From: an uncultured SAR116 cluster alpha proteobacterium | GTDB taxonomy: Bacteria; Pseudomonadota; Alphaproteobacteria; Puniceispirillales; Puniceispirillaceae | Length of the DNA stretch: 64,000 nt | Assembly: GCA_902518965.1 (NCBI GenBank) | Contig: CABYIQ010000001.1 | Location: forward strand, 1-64,000 | Reading direction: 5' to 3' | Part shown: piece by piece, positions 17,318-25,781 of the stretch | Numbering within the stretch: the first letter of the stretch is position 1 | Layout: each line of letters starts with the position of its first letter | Notes under the pieces: model-generated | What the model was told of the DNA's origin: nothing | Seen by the model: the letters and a program-made list of their open reading frames with translations, nothing else | Databases searched by the model: none | Position numbers and translations under genes: made by a program

Positions 17318-18229
17318 CTATGCCTTTACTTTTGCCTCAACCCCAAACAAGCCTGATGGCCTGAACATCAAAACTAGGATTAAAAGCAAAAATGCGTAAA
17401 TGTCTTTATGACTCGCTGAAATGTAAGCGGCACCAAGATTTTCAAAAATGCCAACCATGATGCCGCCAAGTATCGCACCAGGAAGCGAACCAAACCCGCC
17501 AACAACAGCGGCAGCAAACGCTTTCATTAACATTAAGTAACCCATTTCCACCTGCACTGATTGCATCGGGCCAATCAACACCCCAGCAGCAGCAGCAAGA
17601 CCGCAGGCAAGGCCAAAAATCAGTGAAATCATCAAGGGCACATTTATGCCCATTAGATAAGCTATGTCCTTGTTATGAGCAACCGCACGAACAGCTAGAC
17701 CAGTCTTTGTGTGCCGCAAAAAATAATGTAGTCCAGTCATTAGCAAAACTGAGATAATCGCTGTTAATACATAGCTTTCAGGAACATTGATATCTCCTGG
17801 AAAGGTTAACCGCGGTATGTAGTCAAGATTGGCTCGAAAGGGCTCTGCTTCTGCGCCAAAGAAAAAATAAGCAGCATTAACTAGAGCGACTGACATACCA
17901 AAACCGCAGATGATCATTCCCATACCGGCAACCGTATATCCACCACCGGCACGTGTAAGTCTTCGGTAGAAAACTCTTTCCACTGCCATCCCGAGTATGG
18001 CCGTAAGTATCATTGCGCCAATTAGTGCAACCGGGTAAGGCACACCAACATTGTGTGCGAGGACAAGCCCAAAAAAGGCACCAAACATATACATTTCACC
18101 ATGAGCGAAATGCACAATATCTAATCCAGAATAAATCAGCGAAATTCCAAGCGCCACAATTCCGTATACAACTCCAATGGTGACACCAAAAATAATGAAA
18201 GCCAGCAACGAGTTAAAATCAAATCCCAT
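17318..18229 (-). CDS. livH: Liv-type ABC transporter permease (LivH)
   Basis: The 303-residue permease has about eight hydrophobic segments with LivH signatures: GLDIVHFAHGEMYMFGAF near residue 35, AVVGGFGSLPGAILGGIMVG near residue 250 and the closing LMFRPSGLFG. It pairs with LivM. It starts 26 bases after livF, making livF-livH-binding protein-livM-livG the transcription order. Confidence 0.88.
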   Translation of the reverse strand: MGFDFNSLLAFIIFGVTIGVVYGIVALGISLIYSGLDIVHFAHGEMYMFGAFFGLVLAHNVGVPYPVALIGAMILTAILGMAVERVFYRRLTRAGGGYTVAGMGMIICGFGMSVALVNAAYFFFGAEAEPFRANLDYIPRLTFPGDINVPESYVLTAIISVLLMTGLHYFLRHTKTGLAVRAVAHNKDIAYLMGINVPLMISLIFGLACGLAAAAGVLIGPMQSVQVEMGYLMLMKAFAAAVVGGFGSLPGAILGGIMVGIFENLGAAYISASHKDIYAFLLLILVLMFRPSGLFGVEAKVKA

Positions 18230-18255
18230 AATTTTTAATCCCTATAATATGCTGC

Positions 18256-19005
18256 CTAATTCCTGAGAGCTTTTGTGGTGTCAGAGACTGAACCACCAAG
18301 GAACGATTCCTTGACTGCTGGGTCGCTAATGAGCTCTTTTGCTTCACCTTGCATCATAATCACTCCATCGCGAATAATATAACCATATTGGGCTAATATC
18401 AGTGCCATCCTGACATTCTGTTCAACAACCAAGATCGTCACACCAGATTTTGCGATCCGGTTAATATTAGCAAAAATCTCCAGAACCACTTTTGGAGCCA
18501 AAGCAGCGCTTGGCTCATCAAGCATAAGCATCTTTGGAGATGCCATTAGGCCGCGGCCAATTACCAACATTTGCACCTCACCACCGGACAGCGTACCAGA
18601 TAGCTGCTTTCGTCGCTCGCGAAGAACTGGAAAAAAATCATAAACCTTTTGAAGATCGGCCTTTGTGGCTTCACGGTCTTTACGTGTGTAAGCACCAAGA
18701 ACGAGATTTTCTTCGACTGTCATAGCCGGGTAGGCTTCTTTTGCTTGTGTTACCTGAACAAGGCCGAGGCGCATGCGCTCGTGGGGCTTCAATTTCGAAA
18801 CACTCACGCCATCAAAAGTGACCTCACCTTCCATCAGAGGGATTAATCCTGAAATAGCTTTGAGAAGAGTAGACTTGCCCGTGCCGTTCCCCCCTAGGAG
18901 GGCAACAATACCGCCAGTTTGCACTTTCATATCTATACCACGCAGGATTTTTAGGTTGCCATATCCCGCATGCACACCTTTGATTTCAAGCAATATTTCC
19001 CCCAC
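18256..19005 (-). CDS. livF: Liv-type ABC transporter ATP-binding protein (LivF)
   Basis: Second ATPase of the importer, 249 residues. Walker A is GGNGTGKST, the signature is LSGGEVQMLVIGRGL, and Walker B is MLMLDEPSAAL. The spacing and shorter length mark it as LivF rather than LivG. First gene of the transporter operon, after a 171-base gap that carries a palindrome. Confidence 0.88.
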   Translation of the reverse strand: MGEILLEIKGVHAGYGNLKILRGIDMKVQTGGIVALLGGNGTGKSTLLKAISGLIPLMEGEVTFDGVSVSKLKPHERMRLGLVQVTQAKEAYPAMTVEENLVLGAYTRKDREATKADLQKVYDFFPVLRERRKQLSGTLSGGEVQMLVIGRGLMASPKMLMLDEPSAALAPKVVLEIFANINRIAKSGVTILVVEQNVRMALILAQYGYIIRDGVIMMQGEAKELISDPAVKESFLGGSVSDTTKALRN

Positions 19006-19120
19006 TTCGACTTCAAGCCAATGAAAACCTTTTTGACCTGTTAACGGCTTTATTCAAGGAAATCATTTAACTCTAAGAGTGAAATGATATGATACCTTTT
19101 CAGATACGCAAACACTTATT

Positions 19121-19136
19121 TGATGAAAAGTCATCA
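19121..19136. promoter_or_regulatory. Candidate operator palindrome upstream of livF
   Basis: The 16-base sequence TGATGAAAAGTCATCA has perfect six-base arms TGATGA/TCATCA around four bases. It lies in the gap between livF and the isomerase operon. A weaker relative, TGATGA-N7-TCATGA, occurs at 28142-28160 in front of the FAH-type hydratase gene. Both would suit a LacI-family dimer such as the regulator at 28183, but binding is inferred only. Confidence 0.45.
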
Positions 19137-19176
19137 TTATTTCACACATAGCTAACTCAGCTTTTTGTAATGTTTT

Positions 19177-20010
19177 TTAGAAAGCAGAGTTCATCCTTTG
19201 TATGATTTCCTCTATCATCTTTTCGGCTGGAGTCTTCCACCAACGGTCACGTGAAAAAATTTCGACTTCAACTGGGCCAAAATAGCCAGCTGCTTCCATC
19301 ATGTGGCGCCAGTCACAAAGCGCAATCTGGCCGTCGCCTGGCATTCCACGATCAAGCCGGAGGTCCCTTGTATCTGCAAGCCAATCGGAAACATGGTAAT
19401 TCAGAATACGATTACCAGCACGTTTCAACTTTTCCTGCAAATCATGTTCCCACCAAAGGGCATAGGTGTCGATGGCAAGGCCTATATCATGAGAATTATC
19501 CATTTGATCAAGAATATCGAGCGATTCTTGAAGAGTTGAGACAATTGACCGAAAGCCACAGACCATTGGGTGCAGGGGCTCAAAGGCCAGTCTGACACGA
19601 TAACTGTCAGCAAGCTCCGCTGCCAAAGCAAGCCGTTCAACTAATAAACTACGGGCATAATCAATATCACCATCGTGGCCTGCAGACTTCAGTGCTTCAA
19701 ATCCACCAGTAATGATCACAAGAGTTCGGGCACCAAACATATCCGAAAGATCAAGCTGCTCGCGAAGCAACGCTTCATCTTCGAAGAGGCATGCAACACA
19801 AAGAGACTCCGCCGTCATGCCAGCGCTATCCCATATCCGTTTGGCTTCGGAAATACCACAAGAGTTGATCATTGGCGTCCATAGCGCGGTTCTTTTGATG
19901 CCTGCATTTCGAAGCACTGCTAGTGAATTAGCGAAATCACATTGGCCTGAAAGTGTCACTTGATGCACGCAAAGATCATCAAGCTGCAGCTGACGAAGTG
20001 CGCTTACCAT
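19177..20010 (-). CDS. Sugar-phosphate isomerase/epimerase family TIM barrel
   Basis: A 277-residue AP-endonuclease-2-like TIM barrel. Metal-binding residues can be seen as RLAFEPLHP, GLAIDTYALWWE, NYHVSDW and PVEVEIFSRD, the Glu, Asp/His, His and Glu set of this family. Members include inosose dehydratase, hydroxypyruvate isomerase, tagatose epimerase and single-domain 3-dehydroshikimate dehydratase. It is the last gene of the CoA/hydroaromatic operon and overlaps the SDR gene by seven bases. A dehydratase or isomerase acting on a hydroaromatic keto acid is plausible but unproven. Confidence 0.75.
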   Translation of the reverse strand: MVSALRQLQLDDLCVHQVTLSGQCDFANSLAVLRNAGIKRTALWTPMINSCGISEAKRIWDSAGMTAESLCVACLFEDEALLREQLDLSDMFGARTLVIITGGFEALKSAGHDGDIDYARSLLVERLALAAELADSYRVRLAFEPLHPMVCGFRSIVSTLQESLDILDQMDNSHDIGLAIDTYALWWEHDLQEKLKRAGNRILNYHVSDWLADTRDLRLDRGMPGDGQIALCDWRHMMEAAGYFGPVEVEIFSRDRWWKTPAEKMIEEIIQRMNSAF

Positions 20011-20741
20011 GTGGCTCTCCCGCCAGTCACATCAAAAATTTGACCGGTGGTAAAACTACATGCTGGAGAAGCAATAAACGCTGCTACACTGGCAATCTCT
20101 TCAGGTGTGCATAGACGCCCCATGGGGATCCGGCTTTTCTTATCTGCAATATATTCTGCGCTCATCTCATCAAGCAAGTCCGTCATTGCCATCGAAGGCG
20201 CAATACAATTTACCGTAATTTCTGATGGTAGCAATTCACGCGCCAGCCCCTTCGCAAGTCCTATGACGCCGGCTTTTGCTGCGCCATAGGGCACAGCACC
20301 TGGGTTACCTTCCTTTCCTGCAATAGAGGAAATAATGATAATCCGGCCTCGTTCTTGTTCCCTCAAATGACCAAGAGCGGCCTGCACAGTCAGAAACACC
20401 CCTGTCAGATCAACCGACATCACCATTTGCCATTCTGACAGCGAATAATCCCACAACGGTTTTGTTGGCCCATTCACCCCAGCATTTGCAATAACGCCAT
20501 CGATATTACCAAGAGCTGAGAGGCTGGCAGCGAACCCCTCCTTTGTCTGCAATGGGTTGGTAACATCAACAATCTGACTGTCAGCAAAAACCGGATTGTT
20601 CCTCATACCAGCATCATCGAGATCCCAACCAGAAACCTTTGCCCCTAGACTGTTAAAAAGCGAACTGATTGCTAAACCAATGCCTTTGGCTGCACCAGTT
20701 ACAATGAAGTTTTGACCGGCAATATCGACCAGACTTTTCAA
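20004..20741 (-). CDS. SDR-family oxidoreductase
   Basis: A classical short-chain dehydrogenase with cofactor motif TGAAKGIG, NAGVNG, and the catalytic YGAAKAGVIGLAKGL, closing with the usual FTTGQIFDVTGG. The track begins at 20792 inside the MaoC gene; a TTG at 20741 has a GGGGAG ribosome-binding site six bases upstream and puts the Rossmann motif at the normal distance, so I prefer it (245 residues). Operon position beside MaoC suggests oxidation of a 3-hydroxyacyl-CoA or ring alcohol. Substrate unknown. Confidence 0.83.
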   Translation of the reverse strand: MKSLVDIAGQNFIVTGAAKGIGLAISSLFNSLGAKVSGWDLDDAGMRNNPVFADSQIVDVTNPLQTKEGFAASLSALGNIDGVIANAGVNGPTKPLWDYSLSEWQMVMSVDLTGVFLTVQAALGHLREQERGRIIIISSIAGKEGNPGAVPYGAAKAGVIGLAKGLARELLPSEITVNCIAPSMAMTDLLDEMSAEYIADKKSRIPMGRLCTPEEIASVAAFIASPACSFTTGQIFDVTGGRATW

Positions 20742-20773
20742 TTTGATCTCCCCATTTTGTGTTCCACTAGTGA

Positions 20774-21205
20774 TTAGTTGTTCGGCACCCATTGAAGAAT
20801 ATGGCTGGCAACCGCGACAAGCTCATCATTCTGATTCGTAACCTCAATACCAGCTGTCGACCGGCGCCGCACAACATCGATTTCGCTTACGGTATATGCG
20901 ACGGTAATCGTATCACCCAGGAAGACTGGCTTTAAAAATCTAACCTTGTCATACCCAACTGAGACCGGAGTTTCTTCTGCCTCACGACTATGAGCAATTA
21001 TCTGGGTCGAGACTGTAGACATAAATCCAACGATTAGAGCACCATGTGCCATCAACCGACCATAACTAGATTTTTCCATGTAAGCTTTATTGACATGGTT
21101 TGGTGAAAAATCACCTGTAATACCTGCAAACTGGTACACATCACTTTCTGAGACCGTCTTGGTGAAGCTAGTGGCATCGCCAATTTTTAGATAGAAATCC
21201 GTCAT
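20774..21205 (-). CDS. MaoC-like hydratase
   Basis: A 143-residue single hot-dog protein. The (R)-hydratase motif appears as GDFSPNHVNKAYMEKSSYG followed by LMAHGALIVGFMST, with the catalytic Asp and His. Such enzymes add water to 2-enoyl-CoAs to give (R)-3-hydroxyacyl-CoA, which an SDR can oxidise; the next gene is an SDR. Its presence with a CoA-transferase and an acyl-CoA dehydrogenase suggests a beta-oxidation-like set. Confidence 0.82.
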   Translation of the reverse strand: MTDFYLKIGDATSFTKTVSESDVYQFAGITGDFSPNHVNKAYMEKSSYGRLMAHGALIVGFMSTVSTQIIAHSREAEETPVSVGYDKVRFLKPVFLGDTITVAYTVSEIDVVRRRSTAGIEVTNQNDELVAVASHILQWVPNN

Positions 21206-21227
21206 ATTAGTTCCTCCTAAATTTCAT

Positions 21228-22268
21228 TTAATTTGAGAGTTGAATGCGCTTTCCACCCGTCGCTGCGCGCGCAGCTGCGAGAGTCGCATCAAGTGATCGG
21301 CTCCCATTTAGCGCATCGACAATAGGTGTTTCATAGCCGCGTGCAACAGCCCGCAAATGTTCGCACTGCGCCACATAGGCATCGATGAATGGGGCCTCAA
21401 TCACTTCAGGCACGATCTCCTGATGCCAGTCACCATTATTATCGGAATGTTTCCACAGCACCAGATTCGGAAATTCTAGCGCACCCTGGACACCCAAAAA
21501 GCGCATGCTATTCATGCCTGTCTTTGGAAATTTTACACTTTCACCAAGCGCCATTTCCCAGGTCCAGGGGGACGGCGTTCGATCCGAAAGCAAAAAACTT
21601 CCAACCGCCTGATTGGCAAATTTCAAGCTTATTGCAACCGCATCTTCCTTCTCAAAATTTTGATCATGATTAGTCATCTCAGCAGACACTGACGCGATGT
21701 CACCACATATAAAACGCAAGAGATCAATTTCATGAATTAAGTTGGTCAAAATTGGGCCAGCCTCGAAATTACGGCGCCACGCTGGAGCAAAATAGTCTTC
21801 ATCCTTGCGCGTTGTCCATTGACCACTTACCGCCATCAGCCTGCCGATGCGGCCGTTTTGAATAATATCTCGTGCTATTTGCGCGCAAGGGTAATATCGT
21901 CTCTGATGGCCAACAAGAACTTGGCATCCCTGTTCAGCTGCATAGTGAGTCACCTCGTCAGCCTCTTTCGTGGTCGCAGTAATCGGCTTTTCAACCAATA
22001 CCGTCTTGCGATACTTGAGAGCCATCATCAAATCAGCATGGTGACGCTCCGTTGGGGTGGCAATGATAACTGCATCAACATCTGTCTTTGAGAGCATGCT
22101 CTCAGCATCAGTAAAAGCCTCAAGGCCGCGAGATTCCGCAAGCTTTGCTGCTGCAGGCGCTGGGTCTGCAATAGCTACAAGCTCCATCAGCGCCAACTCA
22201 TCAATGGCCTTAATATGCCTCGTGCCAATCGAACCAGCACCAATCAGCCCAATTCTGAATACATCCAT
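21228..22268 (-). CDS. Gfo/Idh/MocA family oxidoreductase
   Basis: A 346-residue NAD(P)-dependent dehydrogenase with Rossmann motif GLIGAGSIGTRHIKAI and the family motif VLVEKPITATTKEAD (EKP intact). Usual substrates are cyclic polyols, sugars or their acids, such as inositol. A hydroaromatic acid (quinate-like) would fit the neighbours, AroQ and QuiC; that is inference. It lies between the MaoC and CoA-transferase genes on the same strand. Confidence 0.83.
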   Translation of the reverse strand: MDVFRIGLIGAGSIGTRHIKAIDELALMELVAIADPAPAAAKLAESRGLEAFTDAESMLSKTDVDAVIIATPTERHHADLMMALKYRKTVLVEKPITATTKEADEVTHYAAEQGCQVLVGHQRRYYPCAQIARDIIQNGRIGRLMAVSGQWTTRKDEDYFAPAWRRNFEAGPILTNLIHEIDLLRFICGDIASVSAEMTNHDQNFEKEDAVAISLKFANQAVGSFLLSDRTPSPWTWEMALGESVKFPKTGMNSMRFLGVQGALEFPNLVLWKHSDNNGDWHQEIVPEVIEAPFIDAYVAQCEHLRAVARGYETPIVDALNGSRSLDATLAAARAATGGKRIQLSN

Positions 22269-22285
22269 TGACGGTCCCCACTACA

Positions 22286-23815
22286 TCATTTTTTAAAATA
22301 ATTACTGTCCATTTCAGACAGAGGTGAATTCATGTTTGGTACAAACCCCATTCGGTCAAGCAGATCTGTTTGCAAGTCAATTCCTGGAGCGATCTCAATT
22401 ATGTGCAAGCCATCTTCGCGCAACTCAAAAACCGCGCGCTCAGTAATGTAAATAACTTTCTGACCCTGCAATAATGATTGGGGACCTGAAAAGGTTATCT
22501 GGTCGACCTTATCGACCAGCTTAGGGATCCGCCCATGCTCTGTCACTCGCATGACGCCAGAACCCACCTCAGTGCGGGCGCCACCTGTATCAAAAGTGCC
22601 GCAAAACACCACCTTGCGTGCGTTTTGGGCAATATCAATAAAACCACCCGGCCCAACGGTATTGCCACCGAGCTTGGAAACATTGACATTGCCGACAGCG
22701 TCTATCTCACCAAAACCAAGAAAGGCTATGTCCAGTCCACCGCCCGAATAAAAATCAAACTGCGAAGGGCCGTCGATCATACAACTTGGATTCATAGCAT
22801 ATCCAAACAGATCTCCATCCATTAACCTGCCGCCATAGGTGCCATGCTCAATAGTCTGAAAATATCGCGCCGATTTGCCGTCATGGTCGATCAACTTGGC
22901 AATCTGATCGGGAATACCAAAGCCAAAATTTATCACAGCATTATCATAAAGCTCCTGTTGCGCGCGGCGTGCTATGACCAAACGTGATGAAAACAACGGC
23001 TCAGGTTGAGCAAAACCCTCTCTACGTTTCTGACCAGACAACGCTGCGTCATAGACCACTTCGTAGCCCTGCTGCTGTGTTTCATCAACAACAACAGCAT
23101 CGACCAGCGCTCCCGGAATACGCACTTCGCGTGCCTTCATGCTATAGCGTGGTACCATTCCCCGTACCTGGAAAATTACTTTTCCACCACTGTTATGTGC
23201 CGCGGCGGCTATCGCATAAATGTCAAGATTAGCCGGCTCTTCCTCCAATGAAATATTACCCTCTTCATCAGCGTAACTACCACGAAGAAGTGCTACCGTT
23301 ACTGGAATTGGCAGATAGCGTAAATAATCTCTACCCTCTATAGTTATAATTTCCGTCAGATTTTGCTTTGCAGCCTCGTTCATGCGTCCACCATCTAGCC
23401 GCGGATCAACAAAGGTACCAAGCCCAACATGGGTGATTAACCCAGGACGACCAGCGGCTACCTCGCGCATCAATTGCATGATCACCCCGCCAGGCAGCAC
23501 ATAAGCCTCAATATCGTTATTCCGCGCCATCTGCTGCATCCGTGGTGACCACACCCAATGCCCTCCAATCACACGGCTGGTCATGCCTACATGAGCAAAT
23601 CGGTTCATGCCGCGCTCCTGCCTATCGCCGATACCAAGCGCATGAATGCAGGTTAAATTTCGAGGATGGCCCGTCTCAAGAAAACTTCGCTCCACAGCAG
23701 CATGTAGTGCGCTCGCCTCAACCAAACCGCCACCGCCACCAGCAAGACCAATCGTATCACCATCCTTAACCATGGCTGCAGCTTCGTCCGCAGAAAGGAA
23801 TTTTACCTTTGTCAT
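22286..23815 (-). CDS. Acyl-CoA:acetate/3-ketoacid CoA-transferase (YdiF type)
   Basis: A fused alpha-beta CoA-transferase of 509 residues. The glycine-rich LAGGGGGLVEAS near the N-terminus and the catalytic-glutamate region QTIEHGTYGG (about residue 325) are intact; NVSKLGGNTVGPGGFIDIA is the second-half signature. It would move CoA onto a carboxylic acid, activating the substrate for the acyl-CoA dehydrogenase encoded just upstream, whose stop it overlaps by four bases. The acceptor acid is unknown. Confidence 0.87.
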   Translation of the reverse strand: MTKVKFLSADEAAAMVKDGDTIGLAGGGGGLVEASALHAAVERSFLETGHPRNLTCIHALGIGDRQERGMNRFAHVGMTSRVIGGHWVWSPRMQQMARNNDIEAYVLPGGVIMQLMREVAAGRPGLITHVGLGTFVDPRLDGGRMNEAAKQNLTEIITIEGRDYLRYLPIPVTVALLRGSYADEEGNISLEEEPANLDIYAIAAAAHNSGGKVIFQVRGMVPRYSMKAREVRIPGALVDAVVVDETQQQGYEVVYDAALSGQKRREGFAQPEPLFSSRLVIARRAQQELYDNAVINFGFGIPDQIAKLIDHDGKSARYFQTIEHGTYGGRLMDGDLFGYAMNPSCMIDGPSQFDFYSGGGLDIAFLGFGEIDAVGNVNVSKLGGNTVGPGGFIDIAQNARKVVFCGTFDTGGARTEVGSGVMRVTEHGRIPKLVDKVDQITFSGPQSLLQGQKVIYITERAVFELREDGLHIIEIAPGIDLQTDLLDRMGFVPNMNSPLSEMDSNYFKK

Positions 23816-24993
23816 CTTGCTTGTTCATAGATGTCGAAAAGGCCGACATCCCCCTTCATCATCTGTCGCGCCATAACCATACGGTGAATTTCTGAAGTTC
23901 CGTCATATATCCGCGCGATGCGCGCATCTCTGTAATAACGCTCAATCGGCAAATCACAGCAATATCCAGCCCCACCATAGATTTGAACCGCTCGGTCAAC
24001 AACCCGCCCAAGCATTTCTGAAGCCTGCACTTTTAGCATCGATATCGCACCCCGCGCCTCTTCTCCAGCATCAATACGGCTTGCCGTCTGCCAGAGAGCC
24101 AGTCGGCAAGCGTTGATCTCCATCGCCGAGTCGGCAAGCATATGCTGGATCATCTGGAATTCCCCAATTGGTGAGCCAAATTGCCTCCTATCCTTAGAAT
24201 AACGAAGACAGCTATCGAGGATCATGCTGCTCCTGCCCACGGCTCGTGCGGACACCTGCGCTAACCGCACACGACCAAGAGTTGCTAGCGCCAACTTTAA
24301 ACCTTGTCCCTCCTTCCCAAGAAGGGAGCCTTCATTAAGTTTCACATTCTCGAAGTGCAGTTCTACGTGTGAAGTACCCTTTAGCCCCATCATCGGCTGA
24401 TCTCGACCAACGGTGAACCCTGCAAGCCCCTTGTCGAGAATAAATGTGGAAATTCCACGCGCACCTGCATCCGGGTTCGTGACTGCGGTAACAATGAAGA
24501 AGTCAGAATACAAACCATCCGAGATGAAATGCTTAGAACCGTTCAGCACCCAACCGTCATTCTTTCGGACTGCTCTAGTTTTTATAGCAGCAGCATCAGA
24601 CCCTGCCTCAGGTTCAGTGAAGGCTACAGAAAAGGTTCGCTCACCACGAACCGCAGGAATTAGATATGTCTCGATCTGCGCGTCAGTGCCTTCTAGCAAA
24701 ATTTCGTAAACATTGCCGAAGGCACGGCGAACCAAAATGTCACTAGTGCGGCCAAACTGTTCTTCGGCGATCATCCAGTCCAAGACCGATAGACCACCAC
24801 CGCCGTATTTAGTTGGAATATTAACTGCATAAAGACCGAGTTCCCGGGATTTAGCGCGGATCTCAGAGGCCACATCATCAGCAAGCCGACCTGTCTTTTC
24901 GATGTCTTCTTCTAACGGTCGTAACTCAGACTCAATGAAACCTCGGATGCTAGAAACAAGCAGATGCTGCTCCTCAGACAAAGAAAAATCCAT
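23812..24993 (-). CDS. Acyl-CoA dehydrogenase
   Basis: FAD enzyme of 393 residues with VAFTEPEAGSDAAAIKTRAV, ILDSCLRYSKDRRQFGSPI and the C-terminal YGGAGYCCDLPIERYYRDAR. In the catalytic-base segment it reads IYDGTSEIHRM, an Asp where short- and medium-chain enzymes usually have Glu; this variant occurs in other bacterial members. It would introduce a double bond into the CoA ester made by the neighbouring CoA-transferase. Its stop overlaps the transferase start, and its start touches the SDR stop. Confidence 0.88.
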   Translation of the reverse strand: MDFSLSEEQHLLVSSIRGFIESELRPLEEDIEKTGRLADDVASEIRAKSRELGLYAVNIPTKYGGGGLSVLDWMIAEEQFGRTSDILVRRAFGNVYEILLEGTDAQIETYLIPAVRGERTFSVAFTEPEAGSDAAAIKTRAVRKNDGWVLNGSKHFISDGLYSDFFIVTAVTNPDAGARGISTFILDKGLAGFTVGRDQPMMGLKGTSHVELHFENVKLNEGSLLGKEGQGLKLALATLGRVRLAQVSARAVGRSSMILDSCLRYSKDRRQFGSPIGEFQMIQHMLADSAMEINACRLALWQTASRIDAGEEARGAISMLKVQASEMLGRVVDRAVQIYGGAGYCCDLPIERYYRDARIARIYDGTSEIHRMVMARQMMKGDVGLFDIYEQAR

Positions 24994-25778
24994 TAAAAAT
25001 ACCCCTTTGTCGCGCCACCATCTACAGCAATGCCAGCACCATGTATATGGCGCGCCTCATTACTGCAGAGGAATGCAACAAGCGCTGCAGTATCCTCTGG
25101 TTGTCCAAGACGGCGAATGCCTTCGGCCTGCATACGCTCAGCTCGGACATCATCGACACTCCGATTCTCATCACGCGCCCGTGTCTCAAGAAGCTGTTGC
25201 AAGCGCTCGGTCTCAGTCTGGCCCGGATTAATCCAATTCACATTTACATCATCTTGAAGGCCTTGACCCGCTAGTGCCTTGCTGAAATTTGCAAGCGCCG
25301 CATTGACTGCACCACCAACCATAAATTTAGAATCGGGAGTGCGCGACGCGCCACCCACAATCATCACCACATTACCGCGCGCGGCAACAAGCGACGGCCA
25401 GAAGAGGCGTGACAGCCGGACCCCGGCATGGAATTTAAGCGCAAAACCATCAATGAAATCAGTATCGTCTTGGTCAGGGAATACACCACCCTTAGTCGCG
25501 CCTGCGCTGTGAACTAAAATATCACAAGAATTAAACGCTTTACTTTGCGCGTCGAACACAGCCTGGCACCCTTCAAGTGTTCGCAGGTCGGCAGCATAGC
25601 TCTCAACCCGGCCGCCAGAATTGGGAGCAATTCTCTTAACCGCTGCATCGCAATTGGATTGACTGCTGCCAGTAACCATAACACCTGCGCCTTCTCTTGC
25701 TAAACGCTCAGCGATTGCAAGCCCAATGCCCCTCGTTCCACCAGACACAAAGGCAGTCTTTCCTGTCAATAAACCCAT
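24993..25778 (-). CDS. Atypical SDR-family protein lacking the YxxxK motif
   Basis: The Rossmann part is normal (SGGTRGIGLAIAERLAREGA, HSAGATKGG) and the end IHGAGIAVDGGATKG is typical. Where classical SDRs have YxxxK, this protein reads MVGGAVNAALANFSKAL, so both catalytic Tyr and Lys are missing although the helix is otherwise aligned. It may still bind NAD(P) and use other residues, or serve a non-redox role. It lies between the PanE-like and acyl-CoA dehydrogenase genes, separated by three bases and an overlap. Confidence 0.8.
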   Translation of the reverse strand: MGLLTGKTAFVSGGTRGIGLAIAERLAREGAGVMVTGSSQSNCDAAVKRIAPNSGGRVESYAADLRTLEGCQAVFDAQSKAFNSCDILVHSAGATKGGVFPDQDDTDFIDGFALKFHAGVRLSRLFWPSLVAARGNVVMIVGGASRTPDSKFMVGGAVNAALANFSKALAGQGLQDDVNVNWINPGQTETERLQQLLETRARDENRSVDDVRAERMQAEGIRRLGQPEDTAALVAFLCSNEARHIHGAGIAVDGGATKGYF

Positions 25779-25781
25779 TTT

